From an uncultured Gemmiger sp. (lineage in GTDB: Bacteria > Bacillota > Clostridia > Oscillospirales > Ruminococcaceae), in NCBI GenBank assembly GCA_944388125.1, contig CALXHO010000002.1:26154-90153 (forward strand): a stretch of DNA of 64,000 nucleotides. The letters are read 5' to 3'. The first letter of the stretch is position 1; every line of letters begins with the position of its first letter. Both the position numbers and the translations under genes were made by a program. The notes below the pieces were generated by a model, which ran no database searches, was not told the DNA's origin, and saw only the letters and a list, made by a program, of their open reading frames with translations. Below, one piece after another: positions 57,042 through 64,000 of this stretch.

Positions 57042-58220
57042 TCAGTTTTCCTCCAAGTCGTTCCAGATCCGTACGGGAACCCCGTTTTGCAGGTAAACCC
57101 GCGGCACCCGTCGGGAGATGCCGCAGATGATCTCATAGTTGATGGTGCCGGTTTTCTCGGCCACGGTGTCGGCGGTGTCGGCGCCGGGGGCAGCCCCGGG
57201 GCCAAAGACGATGACTTCGTCCCCCGGCTGCACGCCGGGAATGTCGGTGACATCCACGATGGTCTGGTCCATGCAGACCCGGCCGATGACCGGGGCGGCC
57301 TTGCCCCGGATGGTCATGGTGCCCAGGCCGGACAGACGGCGGGGATAGCCGTCTGCGTACCCCACGCTGATGGTGGCGGCGCAGGTGGGCTTTTCGGCGG
57401 TGAAGGTGCGGCCGTAGCTGACGCTCTGGCCGGCATCCAGCCACTTGACGTGGGTCACCACCGCCTTGAGGGTCATGGCAGGGCGCAGTTCCGCGCTGCC
57501 CACCTCATCGCTGGGGGCGAGACCGTACAGGATGATGCCCGCCCGCACCAGGTTGTGCCGCCACTCGGGGTGGAGAAGCTGGGCTGCGCTGTTGGCGCAG
57601 TGGACGGTGCCGGTGGCAAAGCCGTCGGCCTGGAGCCGCTCCACCGCCCGGACAAACAGCTCGTGCTGGTTTTCGGTGTAGGCGGTGTCGTCCTCGCTCA
57701 GGCTGTCGGCCACCGCAAAATGCTGGAAGATGCCGGTGATGGCAAGCCCGGGCAGGGAATAGCAGGCTTCCATCTCGCCCATGGCCTTTTCAAAGTCGGT
57801 GCGCAGATTGAATCCGATGCGTCCCATGCCGGTGTCTGCCTTGAGATGGCAGCGCACCGTGCATCCGGCCGCAGCGGCGGCCTGGGACAGGGCCCTGGCG
57901 TACTCGGGGGAGAACAGCGCCTGGGTGATGTCCAGGTTGGCCAGCTCGTCGGCAAAGGCGGGATCGGTGTAGCCCAGGATCAAAAGAGGCTCGGTCAGGC
58001 CGTGGCGGCGCAGATGCCGGGCCTCGGCCAGACAGCTGACCGCAAAGGCGGAGATGCCTGCCTTGTGCAGGGCCTCGGCCACGGCGACGCTGCCGTGACC
58101 GTAGGCGTCGGCCTTGAGCACCGCGCAGACATTGCCGCCCGCGTTGCGGCGGATCAGGTCATAGTTGGCAAGCAGCGCGTCGAGATCGATCTCGGCCCAG
58201 CAATGTTTTTCAAAACGCAT
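57042..58220 (-). CDS. alr: Alanine racemase
   Basis: A 392-residue PLP enzyme that makes D-alanine for peptidoglycan. The PLP lysine is K36 in AVLKADAYGHG; the second catalytic residue is the Tyr in SVGYADGYPR (about 275), and CMDQTIVDVTDIPG supports the family. Start at 58220 follows AAGGAGG. Middle gene of a minus-strand operon: the ttcA-like gene is 66 bases upstream and lepA starts on the base after its stop. Confidence 0.97.
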   Translation of the reverse strand: MRFEKHCWAEIDLDALLANYDLIRRNAGGNVCAVLKADAYGHGSVAVAEALHKAGISAFAVSCLAEARHLRRHGLTEPLLILGYTDPAFADELANLDITQALFSPEYARALSQAAAAAGCTVRCHLKADTGMGRIGFNLRTDFEKAMGEMEACYSLPGLAITGIFQHFAVADSLSEDDTAYTENQHELFVRAVERLQADGFATGTVHCANSAAQLLHPEWRHNLVRAGIILYGLAPSDEVGSAELRPAMTLKAVVTHVKWLDAGQSVSYGRTFTAEKPTCAATISVGYADGYPRRLSGLGTMTIRGKAAPVIGRVCMDQTIVDVTDIPGVQPGDEVIVFGPGAAPGADTADTVAEKTGTINYEIICGISRRVPRVYLQNGVPVRIWNDLEEN

Positions 58221-58286
58221 GGATGAATACCCTCCTTGGAACAGGACACCGTTTCCCGTGTTCCTGTGTACAGCGCACCAGGCGCG

Positions 58287-59030
58287 TTACCAGTCTTTTT
58301 TGCGCCCGGTGTGGATGGGCTTCCAGCCGTCGATGCCGCTGTCCTGCAAAGCGTGCAGCGTTTTCTGACGGAAAGCCGGGTCCCGGCGGCTCATCTCCCG
58401 CACAAACTGTTTGGTCTCTTCCCGGACGGTGACGCCGTCGGCGGGGCAGCGGCTCTTGATGACGGGGAAATTTTCCCGGTTGACCGCATGGCGGACCTCC
58501 GCCTCGGTGGCGAGGATGAAGGGCCGGATCATGGTCAGCTGACGGCGGGACAGCCAGGTCACCGGCGAAAAACAGCCGATGCGTCCCTCCCGCCAGAGAT
58601 TCATATAAAAGGTTTCCACCGCATCATCCAGGTGATGCCCCAGGGCGATCTTGTTGCAGCTCAGCTCCTGGGCGGCGGTGTGCAGGGTGCCGCGGCGCAG
58701 CTTGGCGCAGAGGGCACAGGGGTTTTGTTCCTTGCGGTAGTCGAACACCACGGGGCCGATGTCAGTGCGGCGGATCTCATAGGGGATGTTCTCGGCGGCA
58801 AAGAGGTCGGACAGGGGAGAGTAGTCGGTCTCCACCCCGCCGAAGCAGGGATCCAGCGTCACCGCCACCACCTCGTAGGGCACGCCCAGATACCGGCGCA
58901 GCCGCCCCAGCGCCACGGTGAGGGCAACGCTGTCCTTTCCGCCGGACACACCCACGCAGATGCGGTCCCCGGGGGCGATCATCTCATAGTCCTGTACTGC
59001 CTTGCGCACAAGGCCTTCCAGACGCTGCAC
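58287..59030 (-). CDS. TtcA-like PP-loop ATPase (tRNA thiolation type)
   Basis: A 247-residue PP-loop enzyme. SGGKDS (29-34) is the ATP-binding motif, and Cys residues occur as CALC and later in KSRCPADG, as in the TtcA/TtuA group that adds sulfur to tRNA bases using an iron-sulfur centre. Which base is thiolated is not determinable. The GTG start at 59030 has AAGGGAGG 7 bases upstream; the longer ATG reading at 59093 would start inside the promoter. First gene of the operon with alr and lepA. Confidence 0.85.
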   Translation of the reverse strand: MQRLEGLVRKAVQDYEMIAPGDRICVGVSGGKDSVALTVALGRLRRYLGVPYEVVAVTLDPCFGGVETDYSPLSDLFAAENIPYEIRRTDIGPVVFDYRKEQNPCALCAKLRRGTLHTAAQELSCNKIALGHHLDDAVETFYMNLWREGRIGCFSPVTWLSRRQLTMIRPFILATEAEVRHAVNRENFPVIKSRCPADGVTVREETKQFVREMSRRDPAFRQKTLHALQDSGIDGWKPIHTGRKKDW

Positions 59031-59069
59031 GGCACGGCCTCCCTTCCTATCCAAAATTACTAACATGTC

Positions 59070-59078
59070 ATTATACCA
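59070..59078 (-). promoter_or_regulatory. Extended -10 promoter of the ttcA-alr-lepA operon
   Basis: On the minus strand TGGTATAAT covers 59078-59070; no good -35 is seen. Confidence 0.55.
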
Positions 59079-59157
59079 TGCTGCTGCCCGCAATGCTACA
59101 ATTTTATTGCAGAGTGACCGCCGTATGCGAAAAAATTAAAATCCACGGCGGCGAGTA

Positions 59158-59186
59158 TTGACAAATGGAGTGTGGAATGCTATAAT
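59158..59186 (+). promoter_or_regulatory. Promoter of tRNA-Lys
   Basis: TTGACA (59158-59163), a 17-base spacer and TATAAT (59181-59186), the latter also preceded by TGC. The transcript starts about 15 bases before the tRNA. Confidence 0.9.
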
Positions 59187-59208
59187 CGGTAAGCTGTAAA
59201 CCTAATAT

Positions 59209-59284
59209 GCGCTTGTAGCTCAGTCGGTAGAGCAACTGACTTTTAATCAGTGGGTCCGGGATTCGAGTTCCCGCAAGCGCACCA
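59209..59284 (+). tRNA. tRNA-Lys (anticodon UUU)
   Basis: A 76-base cloverleaf with encoded CCA. The acceptor stem pairs GCGCTTG with CAAGCGC; the anticodon arm ACTGACTTTTAATCAGT shows the TTT anticodon; the T arm has TTCGAGT in the loop and a CGGGA/TCCCG stem. The D arm AGCTCAGTCGGTAGAGCA is standard. Confidence 0.97.
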
Positions 59285-59338
59285 GAAAAAGCCGTGGTCC
59301 TGCGTTGTTTTTGACGCTGACCGCGGCTTTCTCTTTTC
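59285..59338 (+). terminator. Intrinsic terminator of tRNA-Lys
   Basis: GAAAAAGCCGTGGTC pairs with GACCGCGGCTTTCTC (some mismatches) and is followed by TTTTC. Confidence 0.75.
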
Positions 59339-59402
59339 TGTCTGCCGGGATTTTGACTATATTCTGACTAAAATTAGAATTACAAGAGAGCAGCCCCATC
59401 AT

Positions 59403-59454
59403 CCAAAAAGCCGGGCGGAACCGCGCATCTGCGCAGGTTTCCGTCCGGCTTTTG
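59403..59454. terminator. Terminator hairpin after the DUF1540 gene
   Basis: AAAAAGCCGGGCGGAA pairs with TTTCCGTCCGGCTTTT (one G-T and few mismatches). On the minus strand TTTTTGGAT follows, ending the DUF1540 message. Confidence 0.8.
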
Positions 59455-59469
59455 GACAGGCTTTACCCG

Positions 59470-59763
59470 TTATTCCTCCCGGGCGGCGCAGCAGGGGCCG
59501 GTCCGGCCCTGGGACACCCCCACCAGATCGGCGCAGCAGGCCTTCTTTTTGTTGTGGCGGCAGGCACCGTCGTCGCAGCGGATCTCGGTCTCGGCGGAAC
59601 CGGGGGCGTTGTCGGTGGCACAGTTGCCGTAGCCCTCGCTGCAGGCGTAGCTGGCGCACTTGGCGTTGTGAGCGCTGGTATGGTGCATCTGGATGTTGCC
59701 CAGACAGCAGCACCCGCCCTTGTTGTGGCAGCAGTCGGACTGGCTGCAGTTGAGATAAGTCAT
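59470..59763 (-). CDS. DUF1540 cysteine-rich protein
   Basis: A 97-residue small protein rich in Cys and His. Two DUF1540-type blocks are visible: CSQSDCCHNKGGCCCLGNI near the N-terminus and DDGACRHNKKKACC near the end, linked by NAKCASYACSEGYGNC. Such proteins probably bind zinc or iron; their function is unknown. The ATG at 59763 follows GGAGGTG. Monocistronic, with a terminator on both sides. Confidence 0.8.
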   Translation of the reverse strand: MTYLNCSQSDCCHNKGGCCCLGNIQMHHTSAHNAKCASYACSEGYGNCATDNAPGSAETEIRCDDGACRHNKKKACCADLVGVSQGRTGPCCAAREE

Positions 59764-59823
59764 GCAAAACACCTCCGACCCTAGCATGCCCGGAACGGGG
59801 GAGAACGATACCCCGGGCAGCAA

Positions 59824-59863
59824 AAAGACCGCCCGCCGGACAACACTCCGGCGGGCGGTCTTT
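59824..59863. terminator. Intrinsic terminator of thrS
   Basis: AAAGACCGCCCGCCGGA pairs perfectly (17 bp) with its complement around CAACAC; on the minus strand TTTTTGC follows. Confidence 0.93.
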
Positions 59864-59910
59864 GCAATTTATATAGTAGTCACGAGGCAGGCAGCCCGGC
59901 AGCAATCAGA

Positions 59911-61674
59911 TCAGCTGCGGCGCTCCTTGATCTCCTCGCAGACCTTGGCCACAAACTCGTCCAGGCCGGACTCGGTGGTGTTGCCGGAGCGGTCGCGGAT
60001 GGAGATGTTGCCGGCCTCGGCCTCCTTGGCGCCCAGAACCAGCATGTAGGGCACGCGGTCGACCTGCTGGGCCTGGCGGATCTTGTAGCCGATCTTCTCG
60101 TTGGACTCATCCAGAACCACGCGGACGCCCGCCTTGCGCAGGACCTCGGTGACCTGCTTGGCGTAGTCCAGTGTCTTTTCGGAGACGGGCAGGACCTTGA
60201 CCTGGGTGGGAGCCAGCCAGGTGGGGAACTTGCCGGCGTAGTGCTCGGTCAGGATGCCGATGAAGCGCTCGATGGAGCCGAAGCAGACGCGGTGCAGCAT
60301 GATGGGACGCTTTTTCTGGCCGTCCTCATCCACATACTCCAGCTGGAAGTTCAGGGGCATCTGGAAGTCCAGCTGAATGGTGCCGCACTGCCAGGTACGG
60401 CCGATGGAATCCTGCAGGTGGAAGTCGATCTTGGGACCGTAGAAAGCGCCGTCGCCCTCGTTGATGATGTAGGGCAGGTTCAGGCGCTCCAGGGCCTGCT
60501 TCAGGCCGTTGGTGGCAGCTTCCCAGTCCTCGTCGGAACCCATGGAGTTCTCGGGACGGGTGGACAGCTCGACGAAGTACTTGAAGCCGAACTTCTCATA
60601 CACCGAGTTGATCAGGTGAACGACGTTCATGATCTCGTCGGTGATCTGGTCGGGACGGACAAAGATGTGGGCATCGTCCTGGGTGAAGCAGCGGACGCGG
60701 AACAGACCGTGCAGGGCGCCGCGCAGCTCGTGACGGTGGACCAGGCCCAGCTCGCCCACGCGCATGGGCAGCTCACGGTAGCTGTGGGGCTGGCTGCGGT
60801 AGACCAGAACGCCGCCGGGGCAGTTCATGGGCTTGATGCAGTAGTCCTCGTCGTCGATCTTGGTGGCGTACATGTTGTCCTTGTAGTGATCCCAGTGGCC
60901 GGAGGTCTCCCACAGATGACGGTTCATGATGAGGGGAGTGGAAACTTCCACGTAGCCGGCGGCGGAGTGGATCTCACGCCAGTAGTCGATGAGGGTGTTC
61001 TTCAGGATCATGCCGTTGGGCAGGAAGAAGGGAAAGCCGGGGGCCTCGTCGCAGAACATGAACAGCTGCATTTCCTTGCCGATCTTGCGGTGGTCGCGGC
61101 GGGCGGCCTCCTCCATCAGCTTGAGGTGCTCGTCCAGCTCCTCCTGGGTGCGGAAGGCGATGCCGTTGATGCGGGTGAGCATCTTGTTGTTCTTGTCGTT
61201 TTTCCAGTATGCGCCGGACTGCTGGGTGATCTTGAAAGCCTTGAGGCCCTTGGTGTAGGTCAGGTGGGGTCCGATGCACATGTCCACGTACTCGCCCTGC
61301 TGGAAGAAGCTGAACTCAGTCTCGTCCGCCAGGTCGGCCATATGCTCGATCTTGTACTTTTCGCCGCGCTCCTCCATGAGCTTGACGGCCTCGTCACGGG
61401 GCAGGATGAAGGGCTTGATGGGCAGGTTTTCCTTGCAGATCTTCTTCATCTCTTTCTCGATGGCGGCCAGGTCCTCGTCGGTGAGCTTGGTGTCGCCCAG
61501 GTCCACGTCATAGTAGAAGCCGTTTTCGGTGGCGGGGCCGAAGGCAAAGTCCGCCTGGGGGTACAGGCGCTTGATGGCCTGGGCCATGATGTGAGCCGCC
61601 GTGTGGCGCAGAACGTGCAGTTCCTCGTCCTTGGGGCACTCGGCGACGGTGCCGTCCTTGTAGATGATCTTCAT
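59911..61674 (-). CDS. thrS: Threonyl-tRNA synthetase lacking the N-terminal TGS domain
   Basis: A 587-residue class II synthetase. Residues about 20-170 are the editing domain (HVLRHTAAHIMAQAIK with its HxxxH and the later CIGPHLT), then the catalytic core (motif 2 VHRHELRGALHGLFRVRCFT, zinc ligands Cys/His near CPGG, HRHE and a later MLHR, motif 3 GSIERFIGIL) and an anticodon-binding domain. The usual TGS domain of about 60 residues before the editing domain is missing: the protein starts MKIIYKDGTVAECPKD and enters HTAAH at once. The ATG at 61674 follows AAGGAGG, so this looks real. It is controlled by a T-box. Confidence 0.95.
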   Translation of the reverse strand: MKIIYKDGTVAECPKDEELHVLRHTAAHIMAQAIKRLYPQADFAFGPATENGFYYDVDLGDTKLTDEDLAAIEKEMKKICKENLPIKPFILPRDEAVKLMEERGEKYKIEHMADLADETEFSFFQQGEYVDMCIGPHLTYTKGLKAFKITQQSGAYWKNDKNNKMLTRINGIAFRTQEELDEHLKLMEEAARRDHRKIGKEMQLFMFCDEAPGFPFFLPNGMILKNTLIDYWREIHSAAGYVEVSTPLIMNRHLWETSGHWDHYKDNMYATKIDDEDYCIKPMNCPGGVLVYRSQPHSYRELPMRVGELGLVHRHELRGALHGLFRVRCFTQDDAHIFVRPDQITDEIMNVVHLINSVYEKFGFKYFVELSTRPENSMGSDEDWEAATNGLKQALERLNLPYIINEGDGAFYGPKIDFHLQDSIGRTWQCGTIQLDFQMPLNFQLEYVDEDGQKKRPIMLHRVCFGSIERFIGILTEHYAGKFPTWLAPTQVKVLPVSEKTLDYAKQVTEVLRKAGVRVVLDESNEKIGYKIRQAQQVDRVPYMLVLGAKEAEAGNISIRDRSGNTTESGLDEFVAKVCEEIKERRS

Positions 61675-61729
61675 TTGGGATTTCCTCCTTATAAAAAGGT
61701 GCTGGTGAACGCGCACGATGCGGTGCGCA

Positions 61730-62031
61730 AAAGAAAAACGCCCCATCCCGCTGATTCTGCGTACGCCATGCGTACCATACGGGATGAAGCGTCTGAAAAT
61801 GCTCCACGGTTCCACCCGAATTGCGCGCCGCAGGGCGCGCCACTCGTATCCGGCGGTAACGGGCCGGGCCCGGCGGGGGTTCACCCCCACGCTCCGCGGT
61901 GGTAAGAGGCATCTGCCGGGCAAGCCGCTTGCAGCACAGGGCCGGATGGCCGGGGCGGCGTTCTCTGATACCCGGACGTAGATACGTCCGTTTGTCCGCT
62001 TCAAAGCTTTGGACGGAATGAAGTTATTGTT
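61730..62031 (-). promoter_or_regulatory. T-box riboswitch leader of thrS
   Basis: About 300 bases of transcribed leader. The minus strand holds the T-box core GGGTGGAACCGTGG (complement of 61804-61817), which base-pairs with the free CCA end of uncharged tRNA to form an antiterminator, and the terminator follows at 61793-61736. A Stem I AGAGA box is seen near 61960-61965, and a candidate specifier ACC (threonine) at 61903-61901, immediately followed by A. Uncharged tRNA-Thr should switch thrS on. Confidence 0.88.
61736..61793 (-). terminator. T-box terminator hairpin upstream of thrS
   Basis: On the minus strand AGACGCTTCATCCCG pairs with CGGGATGGGGCGT (G-T pairs), enclosing a smaller GTACGC-type stem, and TTTTTCTTTT follows. 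It competes with the T-box antiterminator. Confidence 0.8.
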
Positions 62032-62060
62032 ATAATAGCCCCGGCCTACCGTAAAGTCAA
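62032..62060 (-). promoter_or_regulatory. Promoter of the thrS T-box leader
   Basis: Minus-strand TTGACT (62055-62060), a 17-base spacer and TATTAT (62032-62037). Confidence 0.85.
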
Positions 62061-62091
62061 TAGCCGATTGGCGGAGTTGTGTAACAATTTC

Positions 62092-62120
62092 TTGACATTC
62101 CCCCTGAATACAGATAAAAT
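62092..62120 (+). promoter_or_regulatory. Promoter of rny
   Basis: TTGACA (62092-62097), a 17-base spacer and TAAAAT (62115-62120), divergent from the thrS promoter 30 bases away. The transcript would have a leader of about 315 bases. A second TATAAT at 62369-62374 has no good -35. The 62121-62443 leader has GC-rich short inverted repeats, such as CCGCGG twice around 62294-62312, but no ORF with a ribosome site. Confidence 0.75.
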
Positions 62121-62443
62121 TGTTAATAGTATACAAAGGACTGCGGCCTGTGGGTCGTAGAGCTTTCTTGGATTGAATCGGGTGCAGCGGGCAAATGCCG
62201 CTCCACCGTTTGTTTTGTAAGATTTCAGCAGGCTTGGTGTGCCTGTTTGACCGCATGCTGCTGCGGCATTCACTCCGCGTTTTTGTGCAAGACCGCGGGT
62301 TTGTTCCGCGGCACCCGGCAGCGGCGGTATTTGCGTATGGTAATGGAAAAATCTTACAAAATTGCAAATATAATCTGAAAAAGCGCCTGCGGGCAGCGGT
62401 CCTCATGGTTTACGAATTATTGCCAACGAGGAGTGAAAATCGA

Positions 62444-64000
62444 ATGGTACCCATCATCGCACTGGTGGTGGCGGTACTTGTTGCGATCGCTGTCGGTGTG
62501 GCGCTTGGTTTTGTACTGGGCGAACAGCACCGCAAGCGCACGGCGGAAGCCAAGCTGGGCTCCGCTGAGGAAGAAGCCAAGCGGATCGTCAACGACGCCA
62601 TCAAGTCAGCGGAACAAAAACGCAAGGAAACCATCATCGAAGCCAAGGACGAAGCCTTCAAGCTCAAGTCCGAGGCGGACAAGGAGATCAAGGAACGCCG
62701 TGCCGAGATCACCCGGCAGGAGCGCCGTGTGGACCAGAAGGAGGAGGCGCTGGACAAGCGCACCGCCGCCATCGAGCGCAAGGAAGAGGATCTGAAAAAG
62801 CGCAGTGAGCTGGTGGAAGCCCGCCTGGACGAGCTGGAACAGCTCAAGCTGCGCCAGACCGAGAAACTGGAAACCATCGCCGGCATGTCCCAGGAGGACG
62901 CCCGCGCCGTTTTGCTGCAGCGCCTGGATGAGGAACTCACTCACGAGAAGGCAATGCGCATTTCCGCCTACCAGTCCAACCTCAAGGACGAGTGCGACAA
63001 CATGGCCCGCGAGATGGTGAGCCAGGCCATTGCCCGCTGTGCCGCCGATGCCACCAGCGAGGCGACGGTCAGCGTGGTCCCGCTGCCCAACGATGAGATG
63101 AAGGGCCGCATCATCGGCCGTGAGGGCCGCAACATCCGCGCCCTGGAGACCGCCACCGGCTGTGACCTCATCATCGACGACACGCCGGAGGCCATCACCC
63201 TGTCCAGCTTTGACCAGACCCGCCGTGAGGTTGCCCGCATGGCGCTGGAGCGCCTGATTGCCGACGGTCGTATCCATCCTGCCCGCATCGAGGAGACGGT
63301 GGACAAGTGCCGCCGGGAACTGGAACTGACCATGAAGCGGGAAGGCGAGAAGGCGGTCATGGATCTGGGCATCCACAGCCTGCATCCCGACCTGGTCAAG
63401 CTCATCGGCCGGTTGAGGTTCCGTTCCAGCTATGGCCAGAACGTGCTGAACCATTCGCTGGAAGTGGCCTGGCTGGCCGGGCTCATGGCCGGCGAGCTGG
63501 GTGTCAATGTGGCCATGGCCCGCCGTGCCGGCCTGCTGCATGACATCGGCAAGGCCCTGGACCACGAGATCGAGGGCAGCCATGTCCAGATCGGCGTGGA
63601 CATCTGCAAGAAGTACCGGGAGAATCCCGCCATCATCCATGCGGTGGAAGCCCACCACGGCGACGTGGAGCCCAAGACTCCCCTGGCCTTCATCATCATG
63701 GCGGCCGATGCCATCAGTGCTTCCCGCCCCGGCGCCCGCCGCGAGAACATGGAGAGCTATATCAAGCGTCTGGAAACGCTGGAAGCCCTGTGCAACGGCT
63801 TCGACGGCGTCGAAAGCAGCTATGCGGTCCAGGCGGGCCGCGAGGTGCGCATCCTGGTCCAGCCGGACAAGATCGCCGACGATCAGGTGGTTTTGCTGGC
63901 GCGCAGCATTGCCAGAAAGATCGAGGACGAGCTGGATTACCCCGGCCAGATCAAGGTCAGCGTCATCCGCGAGAGCCGCGCCACCGAGTACGCCAAATAA
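62444..64000 (+). CDS. rny: Ribonuclease Y
   Basis: A 518-residue membrane-anchored endoribonuclease that starts decay of many mRNAs in Firmicutes. A single N-terminal span (about 1-24) is followed by a long charged coiled coil (about 28-190), a KH RNA-binding domain (about 210-270; GRIIGREGRNIRALE) and an HD domain with LLHDIGKALDHE and AHHGDVEP that holds two metals. C-terminal domain ends EDELDYPGQIKVSVIRESR. It ends at the last base of the window with TAA. GAGGAG precedes the ATG at 62444; an in-frame reading from 62195 is an unconserved extension. Length is standard (about 515-520). Confidence 0.97.
   Translation: MVPIIALVVAVLVAIAVGVALGFVLGEQHRKRTAEAKLGSAEEEAKRIVNDAIKSAEQKRKETIIEAKDEAFKLKSEADKEIKERRAEITRQERRVDQKEEALDKRTAAIERKEEDLKKRSELVEARLDELEQLKLRQTEKLETIAGMSQEDARAVLLQRLDEELTHEKAMRISAYQSNLKDECDNMAREMVSQAIARCAADATSEATVSVVPLPNDEMKGRIIGREGRNIRALETATGCDLIIDDTPEAITLSSFDQTRREVARMALERLIADGRIHPARIEETVDKCRRELELTMKREGEKAVMDLGIHSLHPDLVKLIGRLRFRSSYGQNVLNHSLEVAWLAGLMAGELGVNVAMARRAGLLHDIGKALDHEIEGSHVQIGVDICKKYRENPAIIHAVEAHHGDVEPKTPLAFIIMAADAISASRPGARRENMESYIKRLETLEALCNGFDGVESSYAVQAGREVRILVQPDKIADDQVVLLARSIARKIEDELDYPGQIKVSVIRESRATEYAK

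Noticed and set aside
55059-58226. A 1055-codon ORF on the plus strand
   Set aside because: It is the mirror of lepA and alr, which have perfect family motifs on the minus strand. Its composition (Gly, Val, His, Gln, Asp) is that of an antisense frame.
59250-59753. A plus-strand ORF beginning in the tRNA and crossing its terminator
   Set aside because: It starts within tRNA-Lys, has no ribosome site, and its later part is antisense to the DUF1540 gene. No integrase or att-like repeat of the tRNA 3' end was found nearby, so I do not call an inserted element.
1-64000. Mobile elements, prophage, toxin-antitoxin or CRISPR-Cas systems
   Set aside because: I looked for transposase, integrase, phage structural, cas and TA signatures in all credible genes and found none; the small HTH gene at 33.8 kb pairs with DUF2975 and not with a toxin.

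Overview
The window looks like chromosomal DNA of a GC-rich (about 60 percent or more by eye) anaerobic Firmicute. Clostridia-type genes (rubrerythrin, rubredoxin, the LL-diaminopimelate aminotransferase route, an Fe-S L-serine dehydratase in two subunits, archaeal-type ProRS, RNase Y, a T-box) together with strong AGGAGG ribosome sites point to the Oscillospirales / Ruminococcaceae, something like Gemmiger, Subdoligranulum or Faecalibacterium. The genus is an inference from gene content; no rRNA is present. I see no insertion sequence, prophage, CRISPR array or plasmid gene. The one possibly foreign-acting item is an ABC-F ribosome-protection gene behind an attenuator-like leader.

Layout. 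1-4.4 kb: the end of a sensor kinase, a YkvI-type membrane transporter and two tandem DUF3048 lipoproteins. 4.4-11 kb: a histidine phosphatase (-), an XRE regulator, an AbrB-like regulator (-), a mutarotase-like protein, a large lower-GC membrane protein, and a sodium/calcium-exchanger-like protein (-) that lacks the usual ion-binding glutamates. 11-18.5 kb: proS and acpP (-), then dapF, an MBOAT/AlgJ-like O-acetylation pair, dapL, a flavin-type oxidase family protein and rubredoxin. 18.6-20.9 kb: an ECF sigma/anti-sigma pair and a 1-phosphofructokinase. 21-25.2 kb (-): mreC, PBP2, a MinD-like ATPase and mgsA, a shape/division cluster in which mreD, minC and minE are not found.

25.3-37 kb: HAD phosphatase plus deoxyinosine glycosylase; an XpaC-TelA-LemA-like-TPM cassette followed by a MarR regulator; an SNF-type sodium symporter; an HD protein; a DUF2975/HTH pair; a DUF4153/4173 membrane protein; tcdA. 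37-44.5 kb: an AraC regulator divergent from glycogen phosphorylase, a type I pullulanase and aspS. Phosphorylase and pullulanase together can take apart glycogen or starch-like glucan. 44.6-51.4 kb: a DUF4349 lipoprotein and a PerR/Fur regulator (-) facing rubrerythrin, a lipoprotein broken by a 10-bp tandem duplication, and an M15 peptidase plus a very long peptidoglycan-binding protein (-).

51.5-64 kb: L-serine dehydratase (-) divergent from the ABC-F gene with its 290-nt leader, the operon ttcA-like/alr/lepA (-), tRNA-Lys(UUU), a DUF1540 protein, thrS behind a T-box leader (-), and a complete RNase Y gene ending at the last base of the window. Most transcription units are bounded by clear intrinsic terminators and sigma-A type promoters with 17-bp spacers, many of which are listed below. 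The region that most deserves follow-up is the ABC-F leader: promoter, two short ORFs, a terminator and a competing antiterminator strand, all readable in the DNA.
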